From assembly GCA_026705465.1 (NCBI GenBank), contig JAPPAP010000025.1:1-64000 (forward strand): DNA of 64,000 nucleotides, in the 5' to 3' direction. Source of the DNA: a bacterium (GTDB lineage: Bacteria; Actinomycetota; Acidimicrobiia; Acidimicrobiales; Bin134). Below are positions 29,186 through 37,943 of this stretch, one piece after another. Below the pieces are notes generated by a model that did not search any database, was not told the origin of the DNA, and saw only the letters and a list, made by a program, of their open reading frames with translations. Every line of letters starts with the position of its first letter. Within the stretch, counting starts at the first letter, position 1. The position numbers were made by a program, and so were the translations under genes.

Positions 29186-30574
29186 ATGGATTTTCGTGAG
29201 CGGTCGGTGCAGGGGTGGGCCGCAGCGGTAAGGGACCGGGAGGTGTCGGCCCGGGAGATGGTCGAGGCCTCACTAGCAGCCATCGAGGCCCAAGAGGAGT
29301 TGAACGCATTCGTGGCCACCGACCCCGAGCGGTCGCTGGCCGAGGCCGACGAGATCGACGCCCGACTGGCCTCAGGCGACGAGGTCGGGCCGCTGGCTGG
29401 CATTCCATTCGGGGTCAAGGACTTGGAGGACGCCGCCGGGTATGTGACCACCCAGGGCTCGTTTCTTCATGCCGACGACCCGCCGGCGGAGGCCGACAGC
29501 ATTCTGGTAGAGCGCCTGAGAGCCGCGGGCTGTGTGGTGATGGGCAAGACCAACACCCCGGAGTTCGGCTGGACCGGCGACACGTACAATCCCGTGTTCG
29601 GGGCCACCGGCAACCCGTGGAATCCGAAGCGCTCGCCAGGGGGTTCGTCGGGGGGCACCGCGGCAGCGTTGACCGCGGGCCTGGTGCCGCTGTGCACCGG
29701 CTCCGATGGGGGCGGATCGATCCGCATCCCAGCTGCGGCCTGCGGGTTCAGCGGCTTCAAGGCCAGCCTGGGCCGGGTGCCGGTGGAAGGGACCTACCGG
29801 CTGTGGCCCCTTTCGGTCCATGGGCCGATGGCGCTGCGGGTGGCCGATGTCGCGTTCGTGCAAGACCTGGTGATGGGGCCGTCGCCCCGCGACCTCGACT
29901 CGCTGCCCCGTCCCGGCCAGTCATGGCGGGAGGCGCTGGACGAGGGCTGGCAGCCGAAGCGTGCCGTTTGGTGCCCGTCACCCGACGGCAACCCCTCCGA
30001 CGCCGAGGTGGTTGCGGTGTGCGAAGCGGCGGTGGCCCAGATGGAGGCGGCCGGCGTGGCGGTGGAGGTTCGGGAAGAGGGCCTGTTCAACGACCCGATC
30101 TGGGAGTACGTGCTGTTGTCGGCCAACGCGGTGTCGGGCGAGCTGGGCGAGTTGACCGACGAGCAGATGGAGAAGATCACCCCCGGTCTGCGCTACTACT
30201 TCGGGCTTTCCACCGCCCCTCAAGTGGCCGATTTCAACCGGGCGCTTGACATCTTCTATGACATGTCCGAAACCCTCAACGGCGTGCTGGCTGACGCCGA
30301 CCTGCTCCTCACCCCCACTGTGGCCGGCCATTTTCCCGAGTGCGGGGGCCAGGGGCTGGTCAACGGGGAGCTGGTCGATAACTGGATCCGCCACACCTAC
30401 CCGTACAACCTGACCCGGCTGCCGGCGGGCAGCGTGAGAGCAGGTTTCGCCGCCGACGGCATGCCGGTGGGACTCCAGCTGGTGGGCCACCAACTGGGGG
30501 ATGTGCGGGTGCTCCAGGCGATGGCCTACTGCGAAGAACTGTTCGCGCCCCCGATGTGGCCTGCGCTATCCTGA
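29186..30574 (+). CDS. Amidase (amidase signature family)
   Basis: A 462-residue serine amidase with a Ser-cisSer-Lys triad: Lys in FGVKDLED, Ser pair in GGSSGGTAAAL and GSDGGGSIRIPAA. ATG 29186 is chosen because GGAGGTGA precedes it by 5 nt; the open frame upstream overlaps murF. The substrate is unknown; it could be a GatA-like housekeeping amidase, but no gatB or gatC is next to it, and sequence details (SPGGSSGG, YPYNLTRLPAG) suit catabolic amidases. Confidence 0.9.
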   Translation: MDFRERSVQGWAAAVRDREVSAREMVEASLAAIEAQEELNAFVATDPERSLAEADEIDARLASGDEVGPLAGIPFGVKDLEDAAGYVTTQGSFLHADDPPAEADSILVERLRAAGCVVMGKTNTPEFGWTGDTYNPVFGATGNPWNPKRSPGGSSGGTAAALTAGLVPLCTGSDGGGSIRIPAAACGFSGFKASLGRVPVEGTYRLWPLSVHGPMALRVADVAFVQDLVMGPSPRDLDSLPRPGQSWREALDEGWQPKRAVWCPSPDGNPSDAEVVAVCEAAVAQMEAAGVAVEVREEGLFNDPIWEYVLLSANAVSGELGELTDEQMEKITPGLRYYFGLSTAPQVADFNRALDIFYDMSETLNGVLADADLLLTPTVAGHFPECGGQGLVNGELVDNWIRHTYPYNLTRLPAGSVRAGFAADGMPVGLQLVGHQLGDVRVLQAMAYCEELFAPPMWPALS

Positions 30575-30583
30575 ACGACCCCC

Positions 30584-30660
30584 GGACCGTTAGCTCAGAT
30601 GGCCAGAGCGCTCGCCTCACACGCGAGAGGTCACTGGTTCAAGTCCAGTACGGTCCACCA
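30584..30660 (+). tRNA. tRNA-Val (anticodon CAC), 3' CCA encoded
   Basis: Full cloverleaf. The acceptor stem GGACCGT (30584-30590) pairs with ACGGTCC (30650-30656); D stem GCTC/GAGC; anticodon stem CTCGC/GCGAG around the loop CTCACAC, giving anticodon CAC at 30618-30620; T stem ACTGG/CCAGT with loop TTCAAGT; discriminator A and genomic CCA at 30658-30660. It reads GUG codons. It starts 9 bp after the amidase stop. Confidence 0.97.
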
Positions 30661-30671
30661 AAACGCCGGTG

Positions 30672-31130
30672 CTAAGCCCCCAACGAGGGATTCTCAGACA
30701 TCGACTCGATGGTGGAGGAGGCAATCACATTGTGGTCGGCGTCGAGGGACTCGAACAACACTCCGGTGGGGGAGTGGAGATTGAACAGCACAATGGCACC
30801 CTCGGGCCCACCCCGCTCCATGTGGACTTCTCCGCCGGGGCTCTGGCTGTAAGTGCCGGCCGGCTTGATCTTGTGGACGGTCTCGCCGTTGGGCTCGATG
30901 TCGAACACGTGGTGCTCGCCTTGGAGCACCAGGGTGCGGGTGGCGGCCACATGGCGGTGGAAGTGGCAGTGCGAGTTGGGGGCGAAGCGCACTAGCAAGT
31001 CGAGCGTGTTGTTCTCGGGCTGCGCTCCGAGCACGGCCAAGTCGAAATCGACCAGATAGTCGAACTCCGGCCCGCCCTCCATGTGGGTCCAGTCCAAGTC
31101 GTTTAGATCGAATCGAGCCTCAAAGGTCAT
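30672..31130 (-). CDS. Cupin-fold protein, function unknown
   Basis: A 152-residue single-domain cupin, resembling the ChrR-like group. The metal-binding motif 1 is HCHFHRH (residues about 56-62) and motif 2 is GGEVHMERGG. It probably binds a divalent metal. Its start is only 20 bp from the divergent Baeyer-Villiger monooxygenase, so shared control and a link to that oxidation are likely. A role as dioxygenase, isomerase or ligand sensor cannot be separated from sequence alone. Confidence 0.75.
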   Translation of the reverse strand: MTFEARFDLNDLDWTHMEGGPEFDYLVDFDLAVLGAQPENNTLDLLVRFAPNSHCHFHRHVAATRTLVLQGEHHVFDIEPNGETVHKIKPAGTYSQSPGGEVHMERGGPEGAIVLFNLHSPTGVLFESLDADHNVIASSTIESMSENPSLGA

Positions 31131-31150
31131 GGGCCGTATCGTAGTGAGCT
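31131..31150. promoter_or_regulatory. 20-bp divergent promoter region, cupin / monooxygenase
   Basis: Only 20 bp separate the two ATG codons. The segment GTATCGTA (31136-31143) contains a -10-like TATCGT on the plus strand, 8 nt before the monooxygenase ATG, and a -10-like TACGAT on the minus strand, 7 nt before the cupin ATG. Both genes would then be leaderless with overlapping -10 boxes. No Shine-Dalgarno fits in the space. Confidence 0.45.
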
Positions 31151-32956
31151 ATGACCGACACCCTCTCTTCGGACACCGCTGGATTGGATTTCGACCCCGA
31201 CGCCCTTCGGGAGAAATACCGTGAGGAGCGCGACAAGCGCCTGCGGGCCGACGGCAACGACCAGTACATCGCCATGGACGGGGAGTTCTCGCGCTATCTG
31301 GACGATCCGGCCCAGACCGGAATCACCCGGGAGCCGCTGACCGACGAGGTGGACGTGGCCATCATCGGTACGGGCTTCAGCGGGCTCTTGGCCGGGGCCC
31401 GGTTGCGGCAATTCGGGGTGGAGAGCATCCGCATGATCGAGACCGGAGCCGAGTTCGGTGGCACCTGGTACTGGAACCAGTACCCCGGTGTGCAGTGCGA
31501 CATCGAGTCGTACATCTACCTGCCCCTCCTTGAGGAAATGGAATACATGCCCAAGGAGAAGTACTCCTACGGCCCGGAGATCCTGGAGCACTGCCGGGCG
31601 CTGGGCCGCCACTTCGACTTGTACCGCGACGTGTGCTTCGGCACCCGGGTTCACGAGATGCACTGGGACGACGCTGATGATCGCTGGGTTTTGCACACCA
31701 ACCACAACGACCGGATGCGGGCCCGGTTTGTGATCATGGCCATCGGCCCTCTTAGCCGGCCCAAACTGCCCGGCATCACTGGCATCGACACCTTCGAGGG
31801 CCATTCGTTCCACACCAGCCGGTGGGATTACGACTACACCGGCGGGGACACCAACGGTGGCCTGACCAACCTGTCCGACAAGGTGGTCGGGGTGATCGGC
31901 ACCGGCGCCACCGCAGTGCAGTGCATCCCGCATGTGGGCGAGGCCGCCCAGCACCTGTACGTGTTCCAGCGGACCCCGTCGTCCATCGATGTGCGGGGCA
32001 ATCGCCCCACCGACCAAGAATGGGTCGAGTCGCTGGAGCCGGGCTGGCAGCAGCACCGCATCGAGAACTTCGGCAACATCGTGGCCGGCAGCATGCAGGA
32101 GGAGGACCTGGTCAGCGACGGCTGGACCGACATCCTCCGCAACCTCACCGCACTGGGCGAGGGCGCCCGACTGGGCACCCCCGAGGAGATTGCCGAGGCC
32201 ATGGAGATGGCTGACTTCCAGAAAATGGAACAGATCCGCAGCCGGGTCGACGAGTTGATCGCCGATCCGAACGTCGCCGATGCGCTGAAGCCCTATTACC
32301 GGCAGTTCTGCAAGCGGCCCTGTTTCCACGACGACTATCTGCCCACCTTCAACCGCGACAACGTCACCCTTGTCGACACCGACGGCCAGGGCGTGGAGCG
32401 CATCACCACTCGTGGCGTGGTGGCCGGCGGCCAGGAGTACGAGCTGGACTGCTTGATATTCGCCACCGGGTTCGAGGTGGGTACCGACTATTCCCACCGG
32501 GCCAACTGCGAGATCTACGGCCGGGGCGGCGTGACGCTGAGCGAGCGGTGGAAGGACGGCATGTCTACCTTCCACGGAGTGGTCAGCCGGGGGTACCCCA
32601 ACCTGTTGCACATGGGTGGCATCCAGTCGGGGGTCTCGCCCAACTTCACCGAGCTCTACAACGAGCAGAGCCAGCACGTGGCCTACATCGTCGAGCAGGG
32701 GCTGTCGTCGGGGGCGACCGTGATCGAGCCCACCGAGGAGGCCGAAACCGAGTGGGTGCGCATTATCTTCGAGTCTGCCTACCGGCGGGCTGGCTTCCTC
32801 GAGTCGTGTACGCCCGGCTATTACAACAACGAGGGCAAGCCCGATGATGGCCCCGGCTGGTTCGGCGGCACCTACGGCGGCGGCGCCCAGGAGTTCTTCA
32901 AGCTTCTCAAGGCGTGGCGCGACGAGGGGTCCCTGGAAGGCCTCGAGCTGAGCTGA
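31151..32956 (+). CDS. Baeyer-Villiger-type flavin monooxygenase
   Basis: A 601-residue FAD/NADPH monooxygenase of the cyclohexanone-monooxygenase type. The first Rossmann motif IIGTGFSGLLAG covers about 71-82, the BVMO fingerprint FEGHSFHTSRWD (FxGxxxHxxxWD) covers 215-226, and the second nucleotide motif GVIGTGATAVQC follows. It converts ketones to esters or lactones. The P450 gene starts 4 bp downstream, so the pair is almost certainly one operon for oxidative breakdown of a cyclic or steroid-like substrate. Confidence 0.93.
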   Translation: MTDTLSSDTAGLDFDPDALREKYREERDKRLRADGNDQYIAMDGEFSRYLDDPAQTGITREPLTDEVDVAIIGTGFSGLLAGARLRQFGVESIRMIETGAEFGGTWYWNQYPGVQCDIESYIYLPLLEEMEYMPKEKYSYGPEILEHCRALGRHFDLYRDVCFGTRVHEMHWDDADDRWVLHTNHNDRMRARFVIMAIGPLSRPKLPGITGIDTFEGHSFHTSRWDYDYTGGDTNGGLTNLSDKVVGVIGTGATAVQCIPHVGEAAQHLYVFQRTPSSIDVRGNRPTDQEWVESLEPGWQQHRIENFGNIVAGSMQEEDLVSDGWTDILRNLTALGEGARLGTPEEIAEAMEMADFQKMEQIRSRVDELIADPNVADALKPYYRQFCKRPCFHDDYLPTFNRDNVTLVDTDGQGVERITTRGVVAGGQEYELDCLIFATGFEVGTDYSHRANCEIYGRGGVTLSERWKDGMSTFHGVVSRGYPNLLHMGGIQSGVSPNFTELYNEQSQHVAYIVEQGLSSGATVIEPTEEAETEWVRIIFESAYRRAGFLESCTPGYYNNEGKPDDGPGWFGGTYGGGAQEFFKLLKAWRDEGSLEGLELS

Positions 32957-32960
32957 GCCG

Positions 32961-34136
32961 ATGGCAGTCAAGTTCGCCTATCGCAGCGGCGAGACCTGGG
33001 CCGAGCCCTGGGACGACTACCGGGCGCTGCGCGATGAGGATCCGGTACACGAGGTGGGCGACGGCGAGTTCTGGGTTCTGTCCCGATTCGACGACGTCTT
33101 CGCCGCGGCCCGCGACACCGACACCTACTCGTCGGCCAACGGCCTGACCACCGCGCCCGACGACATGGCCAGCTTCGGTGACGAGGCCCGGCCCATCGTG
33201 ATGATGGACCCGCCCGAGCACACTGCCATGCGCCGGTTGGTTAGTCGGCCCATGACCCCTCGCCAGGTGGCGCCGGTGGAAGACCAGGTTCGGGCCTTCG
33301 TGGCCGACAAGCTCGACGCAGTGGCCGATGCCGGGGACGTCGACATCGTCCAAGCGCTGTTCAAGCCGCTGCCCAGCTATCTGGTGGCGCATTATCTGGG
33401 GGTCCCGCCCGAAGACCGGGTGCTGTTCGACCGCTGGACCGAGCGCATCGTGCAGGCTACGGCCGAGTCAACCGCCGCCTATGGCCAGAACCAGAGCGCG
33501 TTTCTGGAGCTGTTCGAGTACGCCACCGGATTGATCGAGCGCCGCAAGGCCGAACCCGGCGATGACTTGGTGACCGGCCTGGTTGAACAGGGCGAGGATG
33601 TGGCGTCGGCCATGTGGATCGTGGGATTCATCTTCACCATGATCACCGGCGGCAACGACACCGTCACCGGCATGCTCAGCAGCTCGGCGGTGCTGCTTGA
33701 CCGCCACCGGGACCAGCGCCAGCTATTGATCGACGACCCGTCGGCGATTCCCAACGCGGTGGAGGAGCTGCTGCGAATGACGTCGCCGGTGCAGAACCTG
33801 GCCCGCACGCTGACCCGCGACGTGACCCTGCACGGGGTCACCATTCCCGAGGGTAAGAAGGCACTGCTGCTTTTCGCCTCGGCCAACCGGGACGAGCGGG
33901 AGTTCGGGCCCACCGCCGGGGAGCTCGACGTGCAGCGGAAGATCGACAAGATCGTGGCCCTCGGCTACGGCGCGCATCACTGCCTCGGTGCGTCGGTGGC
34001 CCGGCTCCAATGCCGAGTCGCCCTCGAAGAGCTCTTAGGTCGCTTCCCGGATTACTCAGTCGATGAGGACACCGCCCGCTTCGCCTCCGGCTGGTCGACC
34101 CGCCGCTACGAGTACCTGCCGCTCTCCGCTAACTGA
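32961..34136 (+). CDS. Cytochrome P450
   Basis: A 391-residue P450. I-helix ITGGNDTVTG, ExxR as EELLRM, and haem loop LGYGAHHCLG at 334-343 with Cys341. The loop begins with Leu where Phe is most common, which other bacterial P450s also show. It is cotranscribed with the Baeyer-Villiger enzyme (4-bp gap) and is only distantly like the P450 at 1397-2584. Its end overlaps the convergent hypothetical gene by 8 bp. Confidence 0.93.
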   Translation: MAVKFAYRSGETWAEPWDDYRALRDEDPVHEVGDGEFWVLSRFDDVFAAARDTDTYSSANGLTTAPDDMASFGDEARPIVMMDPPEHTAMRRLVSRPMTPRQVAPVEDQVRAFVADKLDAVADAGDVDIVQALFKPLPSYLVAHYLGVPPEDRVLFDRWTERIVQATAESTAAYGQNQSAFLELFEYATGLIERRKAEPGDDLVTGLVEQGEDVASAMWIVGFIFTMITGGNDTVTGMLSSSAVLLDRHRDQRQLLIDDPSAIPNAVEELLRMTSPVQNLARTLTRDVTLHGVTIPEGKKALLLFASANRDEREFGPTAGELDVQRKIDKIVALGYGAHHCLGASVARLQCRVALEELLGRFPDYSVDEDTARFASGWSTRRYEYLPLSAN

Positions 34137-34476
34137 GCTCGTCGAGGCGCTCGAGGAACTGAGTGGGGGCACCCACGTATTGGGCGATCTCAGCGGTTGT
34201 CAGCAATTCGCTCCACTGCCCGTCGTGCTGGCGAACAATGGAAGGCAACCCAGTAGCAGCAGCCAGCTGTTCCGCGGTGGCCTCGTCTCGGTGGACCAGA
34301 TCCAGCTCAACGTCGGAGACCTCGCAGGCCTGCTTCCAGTTCCGTGACCCCATCGGATTCCACCCATGGGTGATATCGCACAAAGCGCACTTTCCTCGGC
34401 CCAGAAGCTTCCCGATGGCGTATCGCACCTCGCCGCTGAGGCCTCCGTCGGCGTCGTAAATCCCTACGAGAGACAC
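34129..34476 (-). CDS. Hypothetical protein with a CxxC motif
   Basis: A 115-residue soluble protein that I do not recognise. It opens with a beta strand (SLVGIYDADGG), carries a CALC pair in GKCALCDITHG at residues 30-33, and has a middle segment LVHRDEATAEQLAAATGLPS resembling the cis-Pro region of thioredoxin-like folds, so a small redox protein is possible. Convergent with the P450 (8-bp overlap) and 27 bp downstream of the lysozyme-like gene on the same strand. Confidence 0.7.
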   Translation of the reverse strand: MSLVGIYDADGGLSGEVRYAIGKLLGRGKCALCDITHGWNPMGSRNWKQACEVSDVELDLVHRDEATAEQLAAATGLPSIVRQHDGQWSELLTTAEIAQYVGAPTQFLERLDELS

Positions 34477-34503
34477 GCTGAAGCGTATCGGCCAATATCC
34501 CGT

Positions 34504-34923
34504 TTACTGGGGCTGGCAGGCCCACTGCGACCAAGGATCGAGGCCGGTGGCGTCTTCGAAGTGCCGGACGAACTTGGCCGCTTGGAGATTGGTCGCCGGA
34601 TCGGTCAGGTCAACCGGCTCACCGTTGTGGGAGAGGATCGACCATTCCGGGCGACTCCAGCCGGTGAGCCAGCCCTCGTTGATCTGCATGAGGCCCACTG
34701 ATTCCACTCCCCACTCCTCCATGTAGCGGGTGCTGGGGTTGCCGTGAGACTCGCAGGCCATAACCGAGAGCACGTCGTCTACCTCGTCGGCCGGGAATAT
34801 CTCTTCCACCAATGGACGCCACTGCTCGACGTCGAAGTGGTCGTAGCTCTCGATCCGGCTTCCGGCGGCAACCAGAACGAAAGCGGACAGGGCGAGGAAG
34901 GCAAACAGGCGTAGTGGGCGCAT
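34504..34923 (-). CDS. Secreted lytic-transglycosylase-like protein
   Basis: A 139-residue exported protein with an N-terminal signal peptide (RPLRLFAFLALSAFVLVAAG). The SLT/goose-lysozyme-like core has the catalytic Glu in VMACESHGNP, the GLMQIN turn and LDPWSQWACQP at the end; two Cys (one beside the Glu, one near the C-terminus) may form a disulfide. It should cleave peptidoglycan or bind it. It is short but keeps all core motifs. Confidence 0.82.
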   Translation of the reverse strand: MRPLRLFAFLALSAFVLVAAGSRIESYDHFDVEQWRPLVEEIFPADEVDDVLSVMACESHGNPSTRYMEEWGVESVGLMQINEGWLTGWSRPEWSILSHNGEPVDLTDPATNLQAAKFVRHFEDATGLDPWSQWACQPQ

Positions 34924-34955
34924 TTTGGGGCTCTTGGGTGTCCAGATTGATTGGG

Positions 34956-34979
34956 GAGATTGAAATGACGGTCAATCTC
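34956..34979. terminator. Inverted repeat after the EamA gene
   Basis: GAGATTGA (34956-34963) and TCAATCTC (34972-34979) form a perfect 8-bp stem with an 8-nt loop in the 58-bp gap between the exporter stop and the lysozyme-like start. It is well placed to end exporter transcription on the minus strand, although no strong T-run follows; it might instead be an operator. Confidence 0.45.
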
Positions 34980-34981
34980 GA

Positions 34982-35872
34982 TTAATCCGCTGCCCGTATG
35001 CCCGCCTCAGCGGCACTGCCGCCGGGCCCCTTCACGGAGCGGCTGAGCAAGATAGCGGCGATCACCAAGGCAATGCCAAGCAATTCCCGAACACTGGGCA
35101 CCTGGATGAGCACGGCTAAGCCCACCAGCACCGCGGTGGCGGGGAGCAGTGCCTGCAAGAGGGCGAAGCGGTGCTGGGTGATGCGCTTCATCACCAGTTG
35201 ATCGATCCAGTAGGGAATGACGTTGGACAGCAGGCCAGTGACCAGGGCTAATAGCAACACCACCGGTGAATCGAGGGCAGGCCCCAACTCAGGGGCGCCA
35301 AATCCGCTGATGGCTGCCGCACCGGCCAGCATCCCGATGCCCAGCCCGTCGACCGCCGCTGGACCGCGGGCCACTCGGTGGCCAAGCACGATGTAGCCGG
35401 CCCAGAACAACCCGGCAAGCAGGGCGAATCCCACCCCCCGCATGGTGCCCTCGGCTTCCACGCCGGCCAGCACTACCACGCCGCCCGCGGCCAACAGCAG
35501 CGCAGCCCCGGAGCGCAAGGTGCGGGTGAAGGCCGCGGCCACCAGAATCGGGCCGGTGAACTCGATGGCCACCGCGTTTCCCAGAGGCAGGTCGTCGATG
35601 GAGAGGTAGATCGACAGGTTCATGGCGGCCAGCGCCATCCCGAAGGCCGAGGCCCATGCCAGGTCGCGGGCCTTCCAGCGGCGCTGCCAAGAGCGCCGCA
35701 GCAGGATGATCATCAGCGCCGCGCTCAGCACCCGTATCAATGCCACGCCTGCCGGGGCCATCTCGTCGAACAGGTGAACGGCTACTGCCGCACCCAGATA
35801 CTGAGACACCGCCCCCACCACGAACAGCGGTTCGGGGGCGACTGACTCCGAACGGGGCAAGCGAACCACCAC
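34982..35872 (-). CDS. EamA/RhtA-family transporter
   Basis: A 296-residue integral membrane protein with about ten hydrophobic helices arranged as two EamA repeats (FVVGAVSQYLGAAVAVHLFD and GLFWAGYIVLGHRVARG begin the halves). It resembles RhtA-type exporters of threonine/homoserine and other metabolites. The substrate is unknown. The start of the divergent PPOX gene is 83 bp away. Confidence 0.88.
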   Translation of the reverse strand: MVVRLPRSESVAPEPLFVVGAVSQYLGAAVAVHLFDEMAPAGVALIRVLSAALMIILLRRSWQRRWKARDLAWASAFGMALAAMNLSIYLSIDDLPLGNAVAIEFTGPILVAAAFTRTLRSGAALLLAAGGVVVLAGVEAEGTMRGVGFALLAGLFWAGYIVLGHRVARGPAAVDGLGIGMLAGAAAISGFGAPELGPALDSPVVLLLALVTGLLSNVIPYWIDQLVMKRITQHRFALLQALLPATAVLVGLAVLIQVPSVRELLGIALVIAAILLSRSVKGPGGSAAEAGIRAAD

Positions 35873-35955
35873 TGTGTTCTATCCCCTCCGCCCCCGAGGC
35901 GCGGGCCAAGTCGGCCTTATCCGCGTTTCGTGCGCAGGATTCATAGAGTGCAGGA

Positions 35956-36363
35956 ATGGACAGCGGGGATATGCGGCGGCGCGTGGGAGAGGCTCGCTCT
36001 GGAGTGCTCAGCACCGTTACCGCCGACGGCCGCCCTCACTCTGTGCCGTGCTGCTTCTTCCTCAAGGGCGACGTGGTCTATTCGGCAGTGGACGCCAAGC
36101 CCAAGTCCACTCTGGCGCTGCGGCGCTTGGACAACCTGGCCGCCAACCCGGCGGCTTGCTTGTTGGTCGACTGCTACGACGACGACTGGTCGAAGCTGTG
36201 GTGGATCCGGGTGGACGGCACCGCCCGGGTGCTGGTCGATGGCGACGAGCACAACCACGCCCTCGACCTGCTGGCTGCCAAGTACGACCAGTACCGAGAG
36301 ACCCGCCCGACCGGTCCGGTTATCGCCATGGACATAACCAACTGGCGCGCCTGGTCCTATTGA
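35956..36363 (+). CDS. PPOX-class F420-dependent oxidoreductase (Rv0121-like)
   Basis: A 135-residue split-barrel flavin/deazaflavin-binding protein. GVLSTVTADGRPHSVPCCFF and DAKPKSTLALRRLDNLAANP are the cofactor-binding strands, and YDDDWSKLWWIRVDGTARVL is typical of the group named after Rv0121. F420 use is known for relatives and inferred here. Its last 7 bp overlap the convergent FAD-enzyme gene. Confidence 0.87.
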   Translation: MDSGDMRRRVGEARSGVLSTVTADGRPHSVPCCFFLKGDVVYSAVDAKPKSTLALRRLDNLAANPAACLLVDCYDDDWSKLWWIRVDGTARVLVDGDEHNHALDLLAAKYDQYRETRPTGPVIAMDITNWRAWSY

Positions 36364-37802
36364 GGTGCTTCTGCCGCGGCGTTGCGGCCGGCGACACGGC
36401 CGAAAGCCAGGGCGTCGCCGATGTGAAATCCACCGTCTTTGCATCGGCTGTAGGTGGAGCTAACAGTGCCGGCGGCGTAGAGGCGGCCGATGGTCTCGCC
36501 AAAGGGGTCGAGCACCTGGGCCTTCTCGTTGCGGCGGGGGCCGCCATTGGTCCAGCCCAACAAGGGAGCGGACGTGAACCCGTAGTAGGGGGGCGTGGCC
36601 AACGGGGCGAGGGTGGCCGCGGGGCGTCCCAGCGGGTCGTGCCCGGAGGCGCAGGCGTCGTTCCACGAGCCCACCGCAGCCTCCAATCCGTCGGGGTCGA
36701 TCCCCAAGATCTCAGCGAGCTCGGCGGGAGTGTCGGCCTGTTGGATCCACCCCTTTTCGATCTCGGCAGAGTTATCGGCGCTCCACTCGTAGCCCTCCAT
36801 GAGCAGATTCCACCCCACCGGCAAGATCTCTCTAGGCGGCGAGATGGGCCCGGCCTGCCGGGTGGCCTCGTCAAAGATCACATGCACAGGTCGCCGCTGG
36901 AACAGCTCGTAGTCGCCGTCGATGAGGCCGTGACCGTGGCCTTGGGGCGGGATCTCATTGTGGGACCGTCGGCCGTCGTTGCCCACGCATATGAATCCCA
37001 TGGAGTAGATGAACATCACGTACATCCCGGCCTCGAACCCGTCGGCGGCAAAACCGAGGGCGGCCATCATGTTGTCCATGTGCCACAGATCGGCACCGAC
37101 TTTCTGAGCCATTTTGATGCCATCGCCGGTGCCCGCCGGCGAGCCCCACACGGGAGAACCGGGCAGCTGCAAGTAGTCCCGCACCATCTCCGGGTTGTTC
37201 TCGAAACCGCCAGTGGCCAGCACCACGCCCCGACGGGCCCCCACTCGCAGCGGCTGGCCACCCGAGGATGCCACCACGCCGATCACCGAGCCGTCGTCGT
37301 CGGTCACCAGCTCCTTGGCCGGGGTGTCCAGCGCCACCTCGACCCCCCGGTCGCGCACCACTGCCGACAGGGCCTTCCACAATAGCTGCTGGCCCATTTC
37401 TCCGTTGACCCCCAGGTAGCCGCCGTAGAACTCGGCGCCGGGCAGTTCGGGGTATTCGGGCTTGTAGTCGGCATGGACACCGGGGGTCACTCCCAGGCTC
37501 TCCAGCCACTCGGTGTTCTTGTAGGTCTCGTCAGCCCATACCTCAATGATCTCCTCGGGCAGGGTGTAGGGGCCGCACAGCGACCGCAGGTATGTGGCCA
37601 TCCCGTCGCGATCGAGGCTGTTGTACCAAATGCCACCCGAGATGCGGGTGTTGCCACCCTCGCGGCCCTCGGGCATCTTCTCCAGCAAGATCACCGACGC
37701 CCCCGCATCGGCTGCGGCAATAGCCGCGGCGCAACCTGCCGCCCCCATCCCCAGCACCACTACGTCAGCTTCCCGGTCCCATCCATCACTCATGGCGGAC
37801 AT
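36357..37802 (-). CDS. FAD-dependent oxidoreductase (fumarate reductase / 3-ketosteroid dehydrogenase type)
   Basis: A 481-residue flavoprotein. The ADP-binding motif VVLGMGAAGCAAAIAAADAG is near the N-terminus and GGNTRISGG follows, as in the FAD_binding_2 family; the C-terminus has YAAGTVSS and GRVAGRNAA for flavin contact. Likely an alkene/alkane redox step on a ketosteroid or dicarboxylate-like substrate. The first ATG at 37802 has GGGGAAAT about 9 nt upstream; a second ATG at 37793 is possible. The 141-bp upstream gap carries a copy of the structured repeat. Confidence 0.87.
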   Translation of the reverse strand: MSAMSDGWDREADVVVLGMGAAGCAAAIAAADAGASVILLEKMPEGREGGNTRISGGIWYNSLDRDGMATYLRSLCGPYTLPEEIIEVWADETYKNTEWLESLGVTPGVHADYKPEYPELPGAEFYGGYLGVNGEMGQQLLWKALSAVVRDRGVEVALDTPAKELVTDDDGSVIGVVASSGGQPLRVGARRGVVLATGGFENNPEMVRDYLQLPGSPVWGSPAGTGDGIKMAQKVGADLWHMDNMMAALGFAADGFEAGMYVMFIYSMGFICVGNDGRRSHNEIPPQGHGHGLIDGDYELFQRRPVHVIFDEATRQAGPISPPREILPVGWNLLMEGYEWSADNSAEIEKGWIQQADTPAELAEILGIDPDGLEAAVGSWNDACASGHDPLGRPAATLAPLATPPYYGFTSAPLLGWTNGGPRRNEKAQVLDPFGETIGRLYAAGTVSSTYSRCKDGGFHIGDALAFGRVAGRNAAAEAPQ

Positions 37803-37859
37803 TGTTACTTATTTCCCCACAACAAGAGGAGGTGCAAGAGGGTCGAGTGCCTATTGAGA

Positions 37860-37935
37860 GGGCGGTGGGTGGCTCCGAGGCCAGGACTCGGCGGCACCGT
37901 CCGCCGAGCCGCCTCGGAGACAGGACCCGCCGCCC
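37860..37935 (+). ncRNA. Structured intergenic repeat element, copy C
   Basis: A nested hairpin. P1 is 37860-37869 with 37926-37935 (10 bp, one G-U), P2 is 37873-37881 with 37911-37919 (9 bp), and P3 is 37887-37894 with 37901-37908 (8 bp, 6-nt loop). Between P1 and P2 are TGG on the 5' side (37870-37872) and ACAGGA on the 3' side (37920-37925). The same loop bases occur in the copies at 49135 and 54571, although P2 here has a different sequence. The flanking genes are on the minus strand; the wobble pair favours a plus-strand RNA. Confidence 0.65.
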
Positions 37936-37943
37936 GGACGTGG

